Source: Paragordius varius (Eukaryota > Nematomorpha). Taken from it: DNA of 64,000 nucleotides. Under the pieces are notes generated by a model. That model saw only the letters and a list, made by a program, of their open reading frames with translations. It made no database searches and was not told the origin of the DNA. The translations under genes and the position numbers were made by a program. The DNA lies in contig OZ176051.1 of NCBI GenBank assembly GCA_964247055.1, positions 13,826,001-13,890,000 on the forward strand. Direction: 5' to 3'. The stretch's first letter is position 1; each line of letters opens with the position of its first letter. This document shows, one piece after another, positions 37,347-50,479 of this stretch.

Positions 37347-38859
37347 TTTTTATTGTATTGAGTTGAGCAACGTTGAAATAGGTACACAATTGACAGGATG
37401 TGTGGCAAAATGCGTGAATGAGTTTTGTGGTTCAAAAAAAATTATTTCCAAATAATTATTTGATTGTTTTGTTTAAAATTTACATTTTACTTTTCACAGA
37501 ATGGGGTAATTAGATTATCGAAAAAATAAAAAACCTTCCATTTTAATATAAGGTACATAAATAATATTTTTTGACAAAATTTATCAAACTAATTCGCGCA
37601 AGTGCGGTGTATTTTTTCTATGGTTATATTAAATTTGTATAAAATGCATTGGGCAAAGAACAAAAAAAAACGGTATGTTAGCAATCACAATAATTTATTA
37701 TGCTTTAAGTGATGTAAAAATTTGGCTTTATATTGACACTTTATTACCCATTGAAGTAGTTTTGTAGCCCACTGAAATTCAAATCTCTAATATTTTTAGA
37801 AGTATTCAGATTAGAACCTTATTTATAATATGCATTCTTGTATATACGGATTCAAAATTTTAAAAAAATGAATATTACAATCATCATATCAAACTTTTGC
37901 CGCACATTCTTTTACTTTATTAGCTTTAATTCGATAAAGAATTTTTAAAAAAGTAGATTAATCTAACATTTTAGCAGCATTTTTTTATAGCTAGCTCTTC
38001 TTTGTAAAGAAGTTAGATAAATATAAATATTTATTTCAATCAAAAGAACAATGTTGAGTAATTAAGTTTTATCCAAAATAACTTTGATAACAGGGATAAA
38101 AATCCCAAACCCACAAAAATATCAAAGAATATGATAGTTTTTGGTCAGATATAAAGGCAATAATTATTTTATATTTTTAACATCAAATTTAAATAATAGT
38201 GCAAAAAATATAGATATTTTTATATTCGGATAGATAAAAGCAATGGAAGTTTTATGGTGTTTCTCGTTTTGGGCCTTACGAACTATGCAATATTAACCTT
38301 TGTGGTAACTACAAATTGCAAAAAGCGCATAAATCAAATCCATTATGCTAAATAAAATTATCTTGGTGAAAGTTCAATGTTAAGACGTATTCTCATCGAT
38401 ATTATTTACAACAATATTTTACTATTTAGAGCAAATGGAAGATTTAAAAAATAGCCATTATAAAAAATATCTTTACACCATACTTTTTCTGGGTTTTGCA
38501 GACACTCTTTATTGATTCAGAGAATCGATATAAATCCCTATCTAAAGTTACCAATCATTGATTTTAAGCTTTTTTCTAAACCGATCCAGTGTTTTATTTA
38601 ATATCGTGCCTAAGCTGGAACGAATTCAAGGGATAAAACGATTGATCATTTATTGGAAAACTTTTAATATGACTATATACGATTCAATAAATGAGTTTTA
38701 CATGATATTTAGGGTGTATTTTTCATATAAAAAGATAGCAATAATACTTTAATATAAATAGGATCCATAACGAATTTATATGCTTTTATATGTATATGAC
38801 GAAACCTTCAATTTTTTATTTTTGTCAAAAGTGTGAGTTCAAAAAAGCTAGTTACAGAA
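37347..38859. other. Region upstream of EEF2
   Basis: Should hold the EEF2 5' leader and promoter. A/T-rich; I see no TATA box, initiator or other motif that I can defend and no coding exon. An open frame at 38558-38752 has no recognisable motif. Confidence 0.4.
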
Positions 38860-41800
38860 TTTAAAAACGGGCTCAGTCGCTTTCGGCGCAACTAAAACAG
38901 CTTATAAAATCATTATTAAAACTTAAAAGGTCAGTCACCGTCGGCACATCCAAACATATAAATTGTAGGTTTCTCGACAATGTGCTACATAACCTGTCAA
39001 AACAATTTTATTTTTACACGAGCGGTGATCTGAATGCAGCGAAAAAAAGCTTAATCACTCTCTTCGCATTTTAAAATATAATTACTACTTTAAAACTCGA
39101 ATGGATTTTCGGGTTTTCCAAAAAATTATGTTCATTACACTAAGCGGACTAAATTTAAAAACATATTCAAAAAAGACTCAGATCTTCATCGCAATCGTAT
39201 AACTTTAAAAATTATAATGAAGCTGGCGTCTACAAACCACTCTAAATGGTGTTTCAAAGCCAACAATTCAAAAAACTATTTTCATATCCAGGCGGAACTG
39301 CTGGGTTAGTTTAAAAAAAGTCTTAATCAGCGTCCTAACACATTTAAAATTATTGAATAGGAATCTACGTTTTTCGGAAACATGCTTTAAAACATTCTTT
39401 ATTTTTAAAAACACATATGGCGTGGCTAGACTTAGGGTTTAAATCAAAAAATGGCTTAGTCATCACCTTTGATGCATTGACATTAAGGTTTGTCAAAAAA
39501 TTACATTAATATTAACTTAAAATTTAATTTTCATACTGCCAAATTGAAGGGCTAATTTAAAAAATGGATCATGGTAAATGTCGGTATAAATGCAATTAGA
39601 AAAAACTACTATAACCTTCACTTGCATTTTTTTAAATAAAAGGCTAAGATTCGGCATTCACAAAACAATGAAAAAAGGTGCATTACAGAATGGGCCCATT
39701 CGTTTTTCGAAAACGTCGTTTAAATTGGGACTTATTTTAAAACCCGTTTTTGCAACATTAAATGGTGCTTTTAGATTTAGGACTTACGAGTGAGATAACA
39801 AAATTATTTGCACTTTTGTGGTAGTTGCCCGATATCGTTATATTGCATTAGCGGACATTAAAAATTTGAAAAAAATGCTGCATTTAAAAAATATTATAAT
39901 ATATGGTGAACTGTACTAGGTATAAAATATTATTATAAATTTTTAATTGTGGACTCCAAAAGTATTATGTTTTAACCGCCTCTGAAATGGGTTAGTTTTA
40001 TTAAAGTCAATTATGGCGAGATTTCGTGAAAAAAAAATTATTTGTGGTAGATTTTTGCATCAATAAAATATTTTTGCTAAAATACATACTTGAAAAATTT
40101 AATTTTAAGCAAGATTCTGATGGAACTTCATGCTATTTTAAAGCATGATGGAAACGGAATATAAACGCTTTATTCTAAAAAAACCTTTTATATAATCCGA
40201 ATAGATGCTAACATTTCTATCAACTCATAATTTTTATGCAAAAAGTTAGTGTTTAAATTCATATCAGCTTTTTTTACTCATGACACAAATTAAACAAACG
40301 AACCTCTACATTAAAATTCCATGGTGTTTAAAATATTCAGCATCACCAATTTTTAGAAAAATTTTCTATAATATTGTCTTTAAGAATACTATTCCCATCA
40401 TGCATCAAAATAACATGAAGTATGGTTCAACAAAATTTTGGTAAAAATAATTTTGAACAATTTATGCATTTTTCGAAAAAAAAATTGCGCCATAAGCAAG
40501 AATAAAAATTTTATTGTTTAATCTAATTATTTATGTGTTTATATTTAGAGAAATAATCCATTTGATGGAAAGGCAAAAATTTGAGATTTTAGAATCTCAC
40601 ATCTAAAAATATTTGATAAAAATGTCGTTTAATCATAATTTTTGGAAAAGCATTGGCTTTCACAAAAAATTTTATTAATAATGTGTGCAAACTTGGGATT
40701 TTCGAAATAAAGCAAATACTAAAGTTCAATTTTTATTAATAAAATTCATGACTCAAAAATTAAAACTACCATGAGAATTCTGATACGTTTATGAATTAAA
40801 ATGTATATACCACACCAGGATACTTTTTTGTGTGCACTGTGTATGTAGATTTCCATTTTATTTTATTAAGATTGAAGCATTGAATAGAATCCACCCTTTT
40901 ATAGTAGTTTTTAAAAATTTCGGGTTAACCTGAGGCATTAGTATACCACGATTTGTATCGAAGTGTTGCTGTTAAAATTATGTTAGCATAAGACAGTAGT
41001 CATTTCCAATTAAAATTATAAGGCCAATTAAAAATATTTTAATGTGTGTATTATTCATTTATATTAAAATAATTAAATTCAAAATTAATTAAGGAGTTTT
41101 TATTTAACGAATAACAAAGACATTATTTTGTAAAATATTCTAAGCTTTAGTTTAATATACATCTGTGCTCTGCTAAAATTTTTGCTACCTTGAATTATAT
41201 AGGTCTGGTGGGAAAACTGCTGTAAATCCCCTATAATTATATAAGGGTGTATTCTCGAGAAAAATAATATCTTATTAAGCAACCAATTTTCAACAAAGCT
41301 TATCTCATTGGTCTATTTCCTATATTGGTCTCATAGTTTTGCGGAATAATCCTTCAGTGAATATTTTATGACATTTTCACACGGTCGGGATTAAACAGAG
41401 GCAAAGTATGGTTAAGACTTTTGCGGCGCTATATGAATAAAATAATTTTAATTTTAACTTATAGGCATCCTTTACGTTCCAATTGCTTTAAAATAAATAT
41501 TGTGAAAAATCGAGGCGGAACTCAGAGGGGGCTAATCCAAAAAGGGGGTAAGTTATCTTCGGTGCAAAGGTAAAGGAATTAGAAAATCATTATTGAAACT
41601 GAATGTGCCCACACGCTTTTCGGAATCGTGTTTTATAGCATACGATTGTACAAATTTAACATGCGCGTGGCGGAACTAAATTGATAATTAAAAAAATGAC
41701 ACAGGTCCCTTTGGCACATTCATAAAAAAATAAAAAATCACCACAATTGTATTTGAATGCGCCTGGTTTTCCGAAAAATTGATTCACGTTAATATTTTTT

Positions 41801-42430
41801 AAGGCGCCCATTTTCACAATAAGCAGATATTGAAGGGCTAATTCAAAACACGTTTGCCGCATTCGTGAAACAATTAAAAAAATGTTATTAAGGCTACATA
41901 TTTTTCGGAAACGACTTAAAAACTAATATTAGTTTTAAAAGTCCATTTTTACACGAAATACCTTTTTTGTATTTGAATGGGCCTAATAAATTCATGGTTT
42001 TTGAAATACTCAGCTAACAAAATTGAGCGGTCAAAAATCATTCACTAGAGGCAAGTTAAAACTATAAAGGCTTCCACCTAGAAAACTCTCTTCAGAATCT
42101 ATATTTTTAAAATTTCTTCTTAAGACAGGCAGATGGAACTGAGGGGTTAATTTGAAAAAAAAGGCTCAAGGCACTTTTTGATTAATTAATAATTATTATT
42201 GAATCTGAGCGGCTCACACGTTTTCGAATTCTTGATTCATAGCCAATTTGTTCAATAAAAAACACATTTTTCTCTTATATTTTCCAATACGTTTTTCGGA
42301 AACGTCTTTGAAATTTAAAATGTTACTGACTTTAAATTATTAAAACCCTATTTTTAAACGGGGTTAATAGTTTAAGTAGTCATAAAAAGTTCCAGTCACC
42401 GTCGGCGCATTATATTTAATAATATCCACT
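38860..42430. repeat. Diverged repeats of about 130-150 bp in two clusters
   Basis: Two landmarks recur irregularly, 'agtcaccgtcggcgca' (best near 38873, 38935, 41556, 42393) and 'tttttcggaaacgt' (near 39375, 39705, 41618, 41907, 42293). They form clusters at about 38.86-39.78 and 41.5-42.43 kb. Between them (39.83-40.56 kb) lies sequence related to 43.1-43.97 and 50.5-51.2 kb. Probably an old tandem array or the inside of a decayed element. No gene is supported. Confidence 0.4.
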
Positions 42431-42488
42431 TTGGGATTTAGTGAGCTTCATATATTCCCCAAACAATTAAAGCCTAAACTTTTTATTT

Positions 42489-42803
42489 TTGATTAATTTT
42501 TTAGATATTTATATTCCGATAAATATGTGTATAATATTTTTACGTCTTATTCAATACTCTTTGGGGTATTTTTGTGCCACAAAGCGCTTTAATTGGAATT
42601 TCGGTCATATTCTACGATCTGGAATATTCTTGGGCTGGTCGATGGTGACGCAAAAAAGGCCCCCCAAAAAAGCATTGATTCGATATCTCAATTCAGACAC
42701 AAACCTTACTTTTTCCCAAATACTACAGAAATCACAGCATCGTCCGAAATGGAAAATGCTTATTAATCAGAAAGTAATTAATCTGTACGCGACTAGCTTC
42801 TAA
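42489..42803 (+). other. Unrecognised 104-codon open frame
   Basis: Open frame with mixed amino-acid composition in its second half (KRPPKKALIRYLNSDTNLTF). I recognise no family, and no micro-intron junction connects it to a neighbour. It lies among repeats, so a decayed element fragment is as likely as a gene exon. Confidence 0.15.
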
Positions 42804-43109
42804 GACATCATAAGTATTTAAGATTTTAGCCGAATACAAAAAATATGATTTCTTTAGCCTTTTAACATCAAACTTTTTGAACTATAAATTATATTCTACA
42901 GTAATTTTTGTGATTATAAATCAACTGTTTGTTTTAATAGGTTTTGGAGATATCTCTATGTAAATGAAAACTAGAATTAACTTAAGTCTTGTAACCTGAA
43001 TCCGGTCGACATTTGATAATTGAAAAACAAAACGATCCTAAAATTTTAGTTAACTACGAACTCGGTTATAAAACTTCCCAAGATTGTTTACCAATTAATT
43101 AATTAAAGG

Positions 43110-43970
43110 GTAAAAAGGTGAAGATAGTTTTTACCACTTTGTGGTTAATGTTGCATATCGTCTTATAATTTTAATGTTTTAAAATTTTTGAAACCAAAAA
43201 ACATATTTGATTTTGGTTTTTAAATGTAGCCCCGTGACTCAAAATTTTTTGTCCCCTTTGAAATAGGCTGTTTAAATAGTAAAAATACCAGATTGCACAG
43301 TAAAAATTTTATAGTAACGCATTAAATTTTTTAAGTAAAGTCTAGTTGCTATTTTAAAAATTATAATTAAATATATCATAAACTCTAATTTAAAACAATA
43401 TTTCTATAGAAGTTATTTTTAGATGTGAACTTCGTCAAGTGGGCTAGTCTCCCAAAATACGAAAAAAAGCCAAGATTTCGCCATTAAATTTTGTAATTTA
43501 TGCTAGATCATGGCATTCAAAACATATTTAAAAAATGCATACTTTAAAAACGTTTCACATATGTTGAGGCGTTGGAGGCAGATGGTAACGATAAAAGCGC
43601 TTTATTTCATAAAAATACTTTTTTTATATAATTGGAAGATGCTGAACGTTTCTTTCACATCAAAACTTGGATTAAATTATTCGTTGTTCTTCACATTTAT
43701 GTTCCTTAAGATTAAAACAAACGAACCATTAATTAATTCTATGGTTATCAGCATCATTATTATATAGAAATAATGTGTATATAATATCTAACTGCTTTAC
43801 CGTTTCCACACCTTGTTTCAAAATATTTTAAATCTCGCTTATTTTGTTAAAAATTTGATTTTTATTAAAAATACCCTATTTTTTGCGGAAACCTTTTTTG
43901 ATGTGTAAATTAAGCATATAAATAAAATTTTTATCTCACACTAGGCTTCATTTACCGATACAAAGATTTT
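43110..43970. repeat. Diverged repeat related to 39.8 and 50.5 kb
   Basis: Shares landmarks with 39.83-40.56 and 50.48-51.2 kb: 'ttgtggtta.tgttgcatat', 'agatttcgccattaaatttt', and 'gctttatttcataaaaatac' followed by 'ttcacatc'. No coding motif. Likely another copy of an old interspersed repeat. Confidence 0.4.
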
Positions 43971-44000
43971 AAATTTTTGTAACCCAATTCTAAAATCTAA

Positions 44001-46075
44001 TCTATATATTTATAAAAATGGAAAGTGGCGGCTTTGTGATCTGTTTCCGGAAAACTGGTAGACTCATTCAAATCTAAATGTCGAAAAATATAATCATTAA
44101 TCAATGTCCCGACAATATCATCACCCTTTTTTTGAATTAGGCCCCCAGTTCGGGCCCACCCCGTGTAAAAAACAGGTTTTTTTTGAAAACACATGTCCAC
44201 AAAACCGTGTCTTTGAGACAACTTTCTGGAAACGTATTTGACCGTTCGATTTCAAATATGATTTATTTTTACTTATTTTTGATTGCGCCAAACAAAGTCG
44301 TCTCGCTTTTTTAATTTAGGCCCTCTTTTTACCCCCCCCTCCCCCGTAAAATTCAACTTTTTTTCAAAAAAGCATACCGTAAAAATTCAAAAGGATTTCA
44401 GGTATTCCCTGTTGAAAGGCAAAAGTTTTAGTCAAGCGTTTCTTTGATGATAGCTGGTGGGTAAGGAGATACCCCCTAAAAACTGACCCGTATCGAAATA
44501 GCGTGTCTTTGGGGCTAAATTTCAGTTAACCTATCAGGCCATATGAGTATAATAGCTGCTTAAAATATTACCCGTAACAAGGCAAAAATTTAGATCGTGC
44601 GGTTTTTAAAATTAGCCGTTAATAAGGCCCTTCACGCCCTGAAAAATGCGCCACTATAGAATAATTTTTAAATTTTGAGGCAATTTTCCCAAAAACTAAT
44701 GAGAGCATATGGAATCAATCATAATTCCATGTATTCTCCGTAAAACGGCAAAAACTTTAATCAGTCGCTTTTTTGTATCAGGCTATGGGTAGGGAGCTAC
44801 CCGCCTAAAATTGCGCCGCCATATCAAAATTGCGTTGTTTAGGAGTTAATTTTCAGAAAACTTATCAGGCCATATAAGTTTTATAAGGGCCGGAATATTA
44901 CCCGTAAAAGGCAAAAATTTAAGTCGAGCGGTTTTTTAAATTAGTGGTTAAATAGGCAATGCGCTATCATTGAACTATTATTTAGTTTTGAAGCCATTCT
45001 TCCATAAACAATTAAGAACATATGGAATAATGATGATTCCAGGTATTCCCTTATAAGGCAAATTATCGAACTCTTTTTTATATTGGCCTCTGATTAGGGG
45101 ACTACCCGCGTAAAAATTGTCACTTTACCGATACAGCGTGCCTTTGGAGCCAAATTTTAGAAATCATATGAGACTATGTGAGTTCAATAAGGGCCTAAAA
45201 TATTTATTACCCCTTAAAAAACAAATATTTTAGGATATGAGGTTATTTAATGAGACGCTAAGTTAAGTTTTGCACCCTGAAAGATTCGCCGCCATAGAAC
45301 ATTTTTTTGGTTTGGAAGCAATATTTCCAAGAACTTATAGGAACATATGGACATTATAATTCCAGATATTCCTCATATAAAGACAATAATTTTGCCCGAC
45401 GCTTTTTTATACCTGCCTTGGGTAAGAAGCTCCCCGCCAAAAAGTGTGCCAGAAATTGCGTTGCTTTGGAACTAATTTTATGAAAACTTATGCCATATGA
45501 GCTCATTTAAAGTTCGAAATATTACCCGTAATTAGGTAAATATTAAGGTCAGGCCTTTTTTTATTAGCCGTTAATTTGGGGCCTTTATGCCATAAAAATA
45601 TGCCATCATATAATGATTATTTAGTGTTGAAATATTTTTTCGAATAACCCATGAAACGATGGTCTTAAAGATAATTCCAAATATTTTCCATGTAGAGGCA
45701 AAAAATTTAACTTAACGATTTTTCCATATAGGTCTATGGGTAGGGGTCTACCGGTTCAAAACTGAGAAGCCATACAAAAATGCCGTTTGGAGCTAATTTT
45801 AAAAAAACTTAAAAAGCCATATGAGTTCAATAAAGGCTTTAAATATTACCCATAAAAAGGTTAAAATTATAGTATAGCGGTTTTTTCCGTTAGCCGTCAA
45901 TTTGGAGCCTTTACACCAGTAAACAATATATTAGTATTCATAGCAATTGAATAATGTTTCGAAATAATCCACATATATGGATCATTTTATTAATCCCTTT
46001 TTTCAAATAGCCCCCCTCCCCCCATGAGTCCGAAGGACTTCCTAGGGTTGCATAGCAGCACAAGATTTACACTAG
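44001..46075 (+). mobile_element. Non-autonomous Helitron-like element H3, five internal repeats
   Basis: Starts TCTATATATTTATAAAAATGG after A and ends TTTACACTAG before T. Internally it holds five copies of a roughly 310-330 bp unit, with landmarks near 44397, 44735, 45035, 45360 and 45670 ('attccaggtattccc...ggcaaaaa'). The 3' end has the family hairpin (gaaggacttcc region) before CTAG. No Rep/helicase coding sequence. At 2075 bp it is the longest copy in the window. Confidence 0.7.
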
Positions 46076-46356
46076 TATTTTATAAAAATTAGCTTTTTAT
46101 ATGAAGTTTCTGATATATTATAGTGATTCATGTGAATAACTCTCATCAAAAAAGTTTTTTTAACAATATATGCGCAAATTTTGCCAAAGCCACCATCCAA
46201 ATCCTGATATGGTCTATCAAAAAAGATATATTCCATTAAAATAATTTTTGTGTGCACGTGTTTATTCAAGATTTTTATCACATAATTGATATATAGCGTT
46301 GTATCTAGTAGGACAAGAAGCCCATTTTCTAGACATAAAAAATTTGAGCATGCCAA
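46072..46356 (-). other. Unrecognised 94-codon open frame
   Basis: Open frame starting in unique-looking DNA right of Helitron-like H3; residues 40-75 (EYIFFDRPYQDLDGGFGKI) have balanced composition. No family recognised. It could be a fragment of a gene or element between two Helitron-like insertions. Confidence 0.15.
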
Positions 46357-46945
46357 CTATTAATTAAAATAATTAAAAATTTAATTATACTATATATAGA
46401 CTCATTTTGACAATTCTTTGGGGTTTACCAAAAATTTATGTTCGATTTTCAAAATAGAGCAATTATTACGCAATTGTTAACGTTATTAAATTCCTCTAAC
46501 AGGGCCCAAAACCATACACAATGTCTATATCCTGCTGGTATACATATATCCTAATAAGAAAATAGATTATCTTGGCGCTTTTGGTTGTGGTCCTGCGAGA
46601 GATTTAAACATATTTACTTTTTATAGTAACTGCAGCGTAAAAGAAAATGACAAAATTTTGTTAAATAAAATTTTTTTGCGACATCTATATGCTTTCAATC
46701 AAAAATATCACTTGTATAAAATCATGTAAAAAGAAAAAATATTTATATAAAATTTTTAATTTAGAAGTCGTTTCCTAAAGTCTCAAATTCGGATTGTCCT
46801 AATTGAGCAATTTATAAAATAAAGGTAAAAGCGAGATTGCGGGAGTCTAAATATTTGGTAAATTTTGACATTTTCGAGTTTTTTGATTCAAATTGAGGTT
46901 TGAATCCCCATGTTTGTTTGAAATTATTTCAAAAATATTATTATA

Positions 46946-48158
46946 CTAGCGTAAATCTCGTGCTGCTACGCAGCCCGAGGAAGTCCTTAGGACTTCTGGA
47001 GGGCGGGGGGGTTATTTGTAAAAAGAGACAATAAAATGATCCACATATGTGGATTATTTAGAAACATTATTTAATAGCTATGATCTCATAGGACCACGGT
47101 GCATTCATACATTAATTATTTACTTGAAGGAAAAGATTTTAAAAAATATTTATACATTTGATAGAAACTCCTTACTCTACAGCTATCATCAAAGAAACGC
47201 TTGATTAAAATTTTTGCCTTTTAACAGGTAATACGAAAAAACCTTCTCGAATTTTTACAGTCTCATACCTTGGGCAAAAAAATACAATCAAAAAATTATT
47301 TTTGTGGACTTTGTTTTTTTTGAAAATAATGGCATTTTACGGGGGTAGCGGGTAAAAAGGGCTCAAATCAAAAAAGTGAGTAGACTATGTTCAGCGCGAT
47401 CAAAAATAAGTAACCAAAAATCATATTTAAAATTGAATGGTCCAACACGTTCTCCGAAAAATTGACTTAACCCATTTTTCACACGGGGTGGGCCCGAACT
47501 GGGGACCTAATTCCAAAAAAGGGCGAAGCTACGGTCGGGGCATTCATTAATGATTATATTTTTTCAATATTTGGATTTGATTGGGTTCACCGGTTTTCCG
47601 GAAACAGATCACAAAGTTACATGAGAAATCAGTTTTTAGCGGGTAGCTTCTTACCCAGCAGCTATCATCAAAGAAACGCCTGACTAAAATTTTTGTCTTT
47701 CAACAGGGAATACGTGGAATCCATATAGAATTTTTACGGTCTCATACCTAAGGCGAAAAATCGATTTAAAAAATTATTTTTGTGGACTTTGTTTTTTAAA
47801 AAAAATAGCATTTTACGGGGGGAGCGGGTAAAAAGAGGGCCTAAATCAAAAATGTGACTCGACTATGTTCAGCGCAATCGATAAGTAAACAAAAATCATA
47901 TTTGAAATAGAATGGACGAACACGTTCTCCGGAAAATTGTCTCAAAGACACGATTTTTGTGGACTTCTGTTTTTAAAAAAAACCGTTTTTCACACGGGAT
48001 GGGCTCGAACTGGGCGCCTATTTCAAAAAAAGGGCGAAGCTATTGTCGGAACATTCATTAATGATTATATTTTTTCGAAGTTTGGATTTGAATGGGTTTA
48101 CCGTTTTTCCTGTACCAGATCACAAAGCCAGCCTTTTCCATTTTTATAAATATATAGA
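46946..48158 (-). mobile_element. Non-autonomous Helitron-like element H4, composite
   Basis: Minus-strand element with TC at 48158 and CTAG at 46946, A/T flanks. The 3' hairpins are clear: a 10-bp stem with one mismatch at 46957-46979 and GAAGTCCTTAGGACTTC at 46980-46996. The 5'-end segment (the 'cggttttccgg' block) occurs twice, near 47600 and near 48100, so the copy is a partial internal duplication or one element within another. Confidence 0.65.
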
Positions 48159-48169
48159 TTAAAACCAAT

Positions 48170-48365
48170 GCAAAATTTTGCACTTATATAACATTAATGA
48201 TCTAAAATATAAAAAATTGATTACTCAAAAATACTTGATATTATTTATTCAGTGAAACCCAAAGGTAATAGTGAACGTGACATTTTGAAATACATATTAA
48301 CATAATGCAAAATAATTTGTCTGGGGTATTTAGATAATCCAATTCGAATCGAAGTGTTATATAAA
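48170..48365 (+). mobile_element. MITE family D, partial copy between H4 and H5
   Basis: Contains 'gcaaaattttgcacttatat', 'aaacccaaaggtaa' and a terminal 'ctggggtatttagata' with the inverted 'gaatcgaagtgttat' end. The left end and middle are missing. It forms the spacer between two inverted Helitron-like copies. Confidence 0.55.
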
Positions 48366-48485
48366 CTTTTTTGCAAAAACTGGAAATTTTCCCCAAACAT
48401 TTAATTCATAACAACTTTGTTGCTTTTGTTGAACCCAGTCTTACACTGCGTCCAAAATCGGAGGGTATTAAAAATACCATGATAA

Positions 48486-49131
48486 TCTATATATTTATAA
48501 AAATGGAAAATGCTGGCTTTGTGATCTGGCACAGGAAAACCGGTAGACCCATTCAAATCCAAACTTCGAAAAAGTATAATCATTAATGAATGCCCCGACA
48601 ATAGCTTCGCCCTTTTTTAAAATGGGCCCCCAGTTCGGGCCCACCCTGTGTGAAAAACGGTTTTTTTTGAAAACAGAAGTCCGAAAAATCGTGGAGACAA
48701 TTTACTGGAGAACGTGTCATTCTATTTCAAATATGATTTTTGTTTACTTATTTTCGATTGCGCCGAACATAGTCGAGTCACTTTTTGATTTAGGCCCTCT
48801 TTTTACCCGCTCCCCCTGTAAAATGCCATTTTTTTCAAAAAACAAAGTCCACAAAAATAATTTTTTAAATCGATTTTTCGCCCTAGGTATGAGACCGTAA
48901 AAATTCAATAAAGATTCCACGTATTCCCTGTTAAAAGGCAAAAATTTTAGTCCACCCTTTATTTGATGATAGCTGCTGGGTAAGGAGCTACCCGCTAAAA
49001 ACTGATTTTTCATATAACTTTGTGATCTGTTTCCGGAAAACCGGTAGACTTTTCAAATCCAAACTTCGAACCCCCCCCCAGAAGTCCAAAGGACTTCCTC
49101 GGGCTGCGTACCAGCACGAGATTTACACTAG
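48486..49131 (+). mobile_element. Non-autonomous Helitron-like element H5
   Basis: TC after A at 48486 and TTTACACTAG before T at 49131. Hairpins: GAAGTCCAAAGGACTTC at 49081-49097, then a CTCG...CGAG stem at 49098-49120, 11 nt from the end. 646 bp, about one internal unit. In inverted orientation to H4. Confidence 0.75.
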
Positions 49132-49179
49132 TATATATATATACAGTATGCATTTTAATATATGTTAAGTAATTTTATT

Positions 49180-49261
49180 TCCTTTACGACAGAACCGAAT
49201 GGAGAAAGTTTTCCTACAAAATCGCTAATGGTCGATAACCGACTACAAGCTCAACAACAAC
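49180..49261. mobile_element. 82-bp insertion with 9-bp target duplication and CAA tail
   Basis: The left arm of the surrounding MITE is interrupted by 82 bp bounded by aattttatt on both sides (49171-49179 and 49262-49270). The right arm lacks it. The insert is far richer in G+C than its surroundings and ends in a CAACAACAAC tail. Looks like a severely 5'-truncated SINE or retrocopied transcript. Confidence 0.6.
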
Positions 49262-49540
49262 AATTTTATTGCCAATCAAATAACAAAATGGTTTATCAAA
49301 TGAGTAAAATACTGATCCTCAAAATTATTTCGTAGTAGACATATGAAGGAGGATTGACGCGAGAATTAACATAAGCTTTAATTTGATGGATATTTTGTAA
49401 TGTTAAATTTTGAGAATATTATAGCAATTTAAATTAACATTTAAAATATTGTTGTTACGTATTAAGATGCGGAATTTTGTGGGTTTTTATCTTTAATAAA
49501 TTAATAAATAGTAAAATGGGTATTTTAAGATTGTTTATTT

Positions 49541-50129
49541 AACACTTCGATTTAATTTGGGGTATCTAAATACCCCAGACCAAATTAGATTTAAAATTTT
49601 AAAAAAACTACTGAAGGAAACCGTCCTAATTTAATTTATGCTTCTATCCCAATAAAAATTATGTAAATAAGCTTAAATATCTAAATAAAGTTTAATTTTG
49701 AATAAAAAGTTCCATGTCAGACTACTTGGACGCCATTTTTATTTTTCAAATTTTTTGCAAAATATAGTGTTTATTTATTTTTCAAGGTATAGTAAAAACT
49801 ATTTATTTATTTAAATTACATCTAACATTGATATATATATAAAAAAAGTGGTTTATTTTGTATTATTTTTGAATTTAGCCAATGCACATATGTTACGTTG
49901 ACCAAATTTTTACCTTTCGGTTTTACCCTAAAATAAGTGATATCAAGTATTTTTCAATAGTGTTTTTTATGTATTCCGGTTTATAAATGTCATATAAGTG
50001 CAAAATTTTGCCATGGTTTATATTCCTTCCATATTTTTTAAATTATTTTATTTTAAACAGGCCTGGGGTATCCAACTACCCCAATTTGAATCGAAGGACT
50101 AAAATGAATGTGTTGTATCCAAGTGTTAA
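49541..50129 (-). mobile_element. MITE family D, copy 2
   Basis: Full-length minus-strand member: GGGGTATCTAAATACCCC palindrome near 49560, GGGGTATCCAACTACCCC near 50065, and outer 'tgttgtatccaagtgtt' end. Nested in the CAGTATGC element. Confidence 0.7.
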
Positions 50130-50479
50130 TTATTCTTAATTAAATTTAAAATTAATTTTCAACATGATATTTACCTGTATTTATCAAAAATGGTATCATT
50201 ATTTTATATAGTTGTTATTACTAATTAAAAAACACAGGTAAATATATATTTGTGATAATTTAAATAGATTTTATGTTTTTGTTTTTTATGTTTTTTATTG
50301 TCAATTATTAATAATTTTAATAATTATTTTGATCAGTATTTTACGCATTTAATGAACCATTTATGTTATTTGACTGGCAATAAAATTACTTAACATGCAT
50401 TAAAATGCATACTGTATATTCCGAAATGAAAATATATTAGAATTATCATGGTGCTTTTACGAGTGATTAAAAGTTATTT

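Larger units (their letters stand above)
49144..50414. mobile_element. Tc1/mariner-like MITE with long inverted repeats, hosting other insertions
   Basis: Left end CAGTATGCATTTTAATATAT and right end inverted (atgcattaaaatgcatactg), each directly flanked by TA. Arms extend about 100 bp (shared 'gcca.tcaaataac', 'aaaatactgatc'). A family D MITE (49541-50129) and an 82-bp insertion (49180-49261) lie inside. No transposase. Confidence 0.75.
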
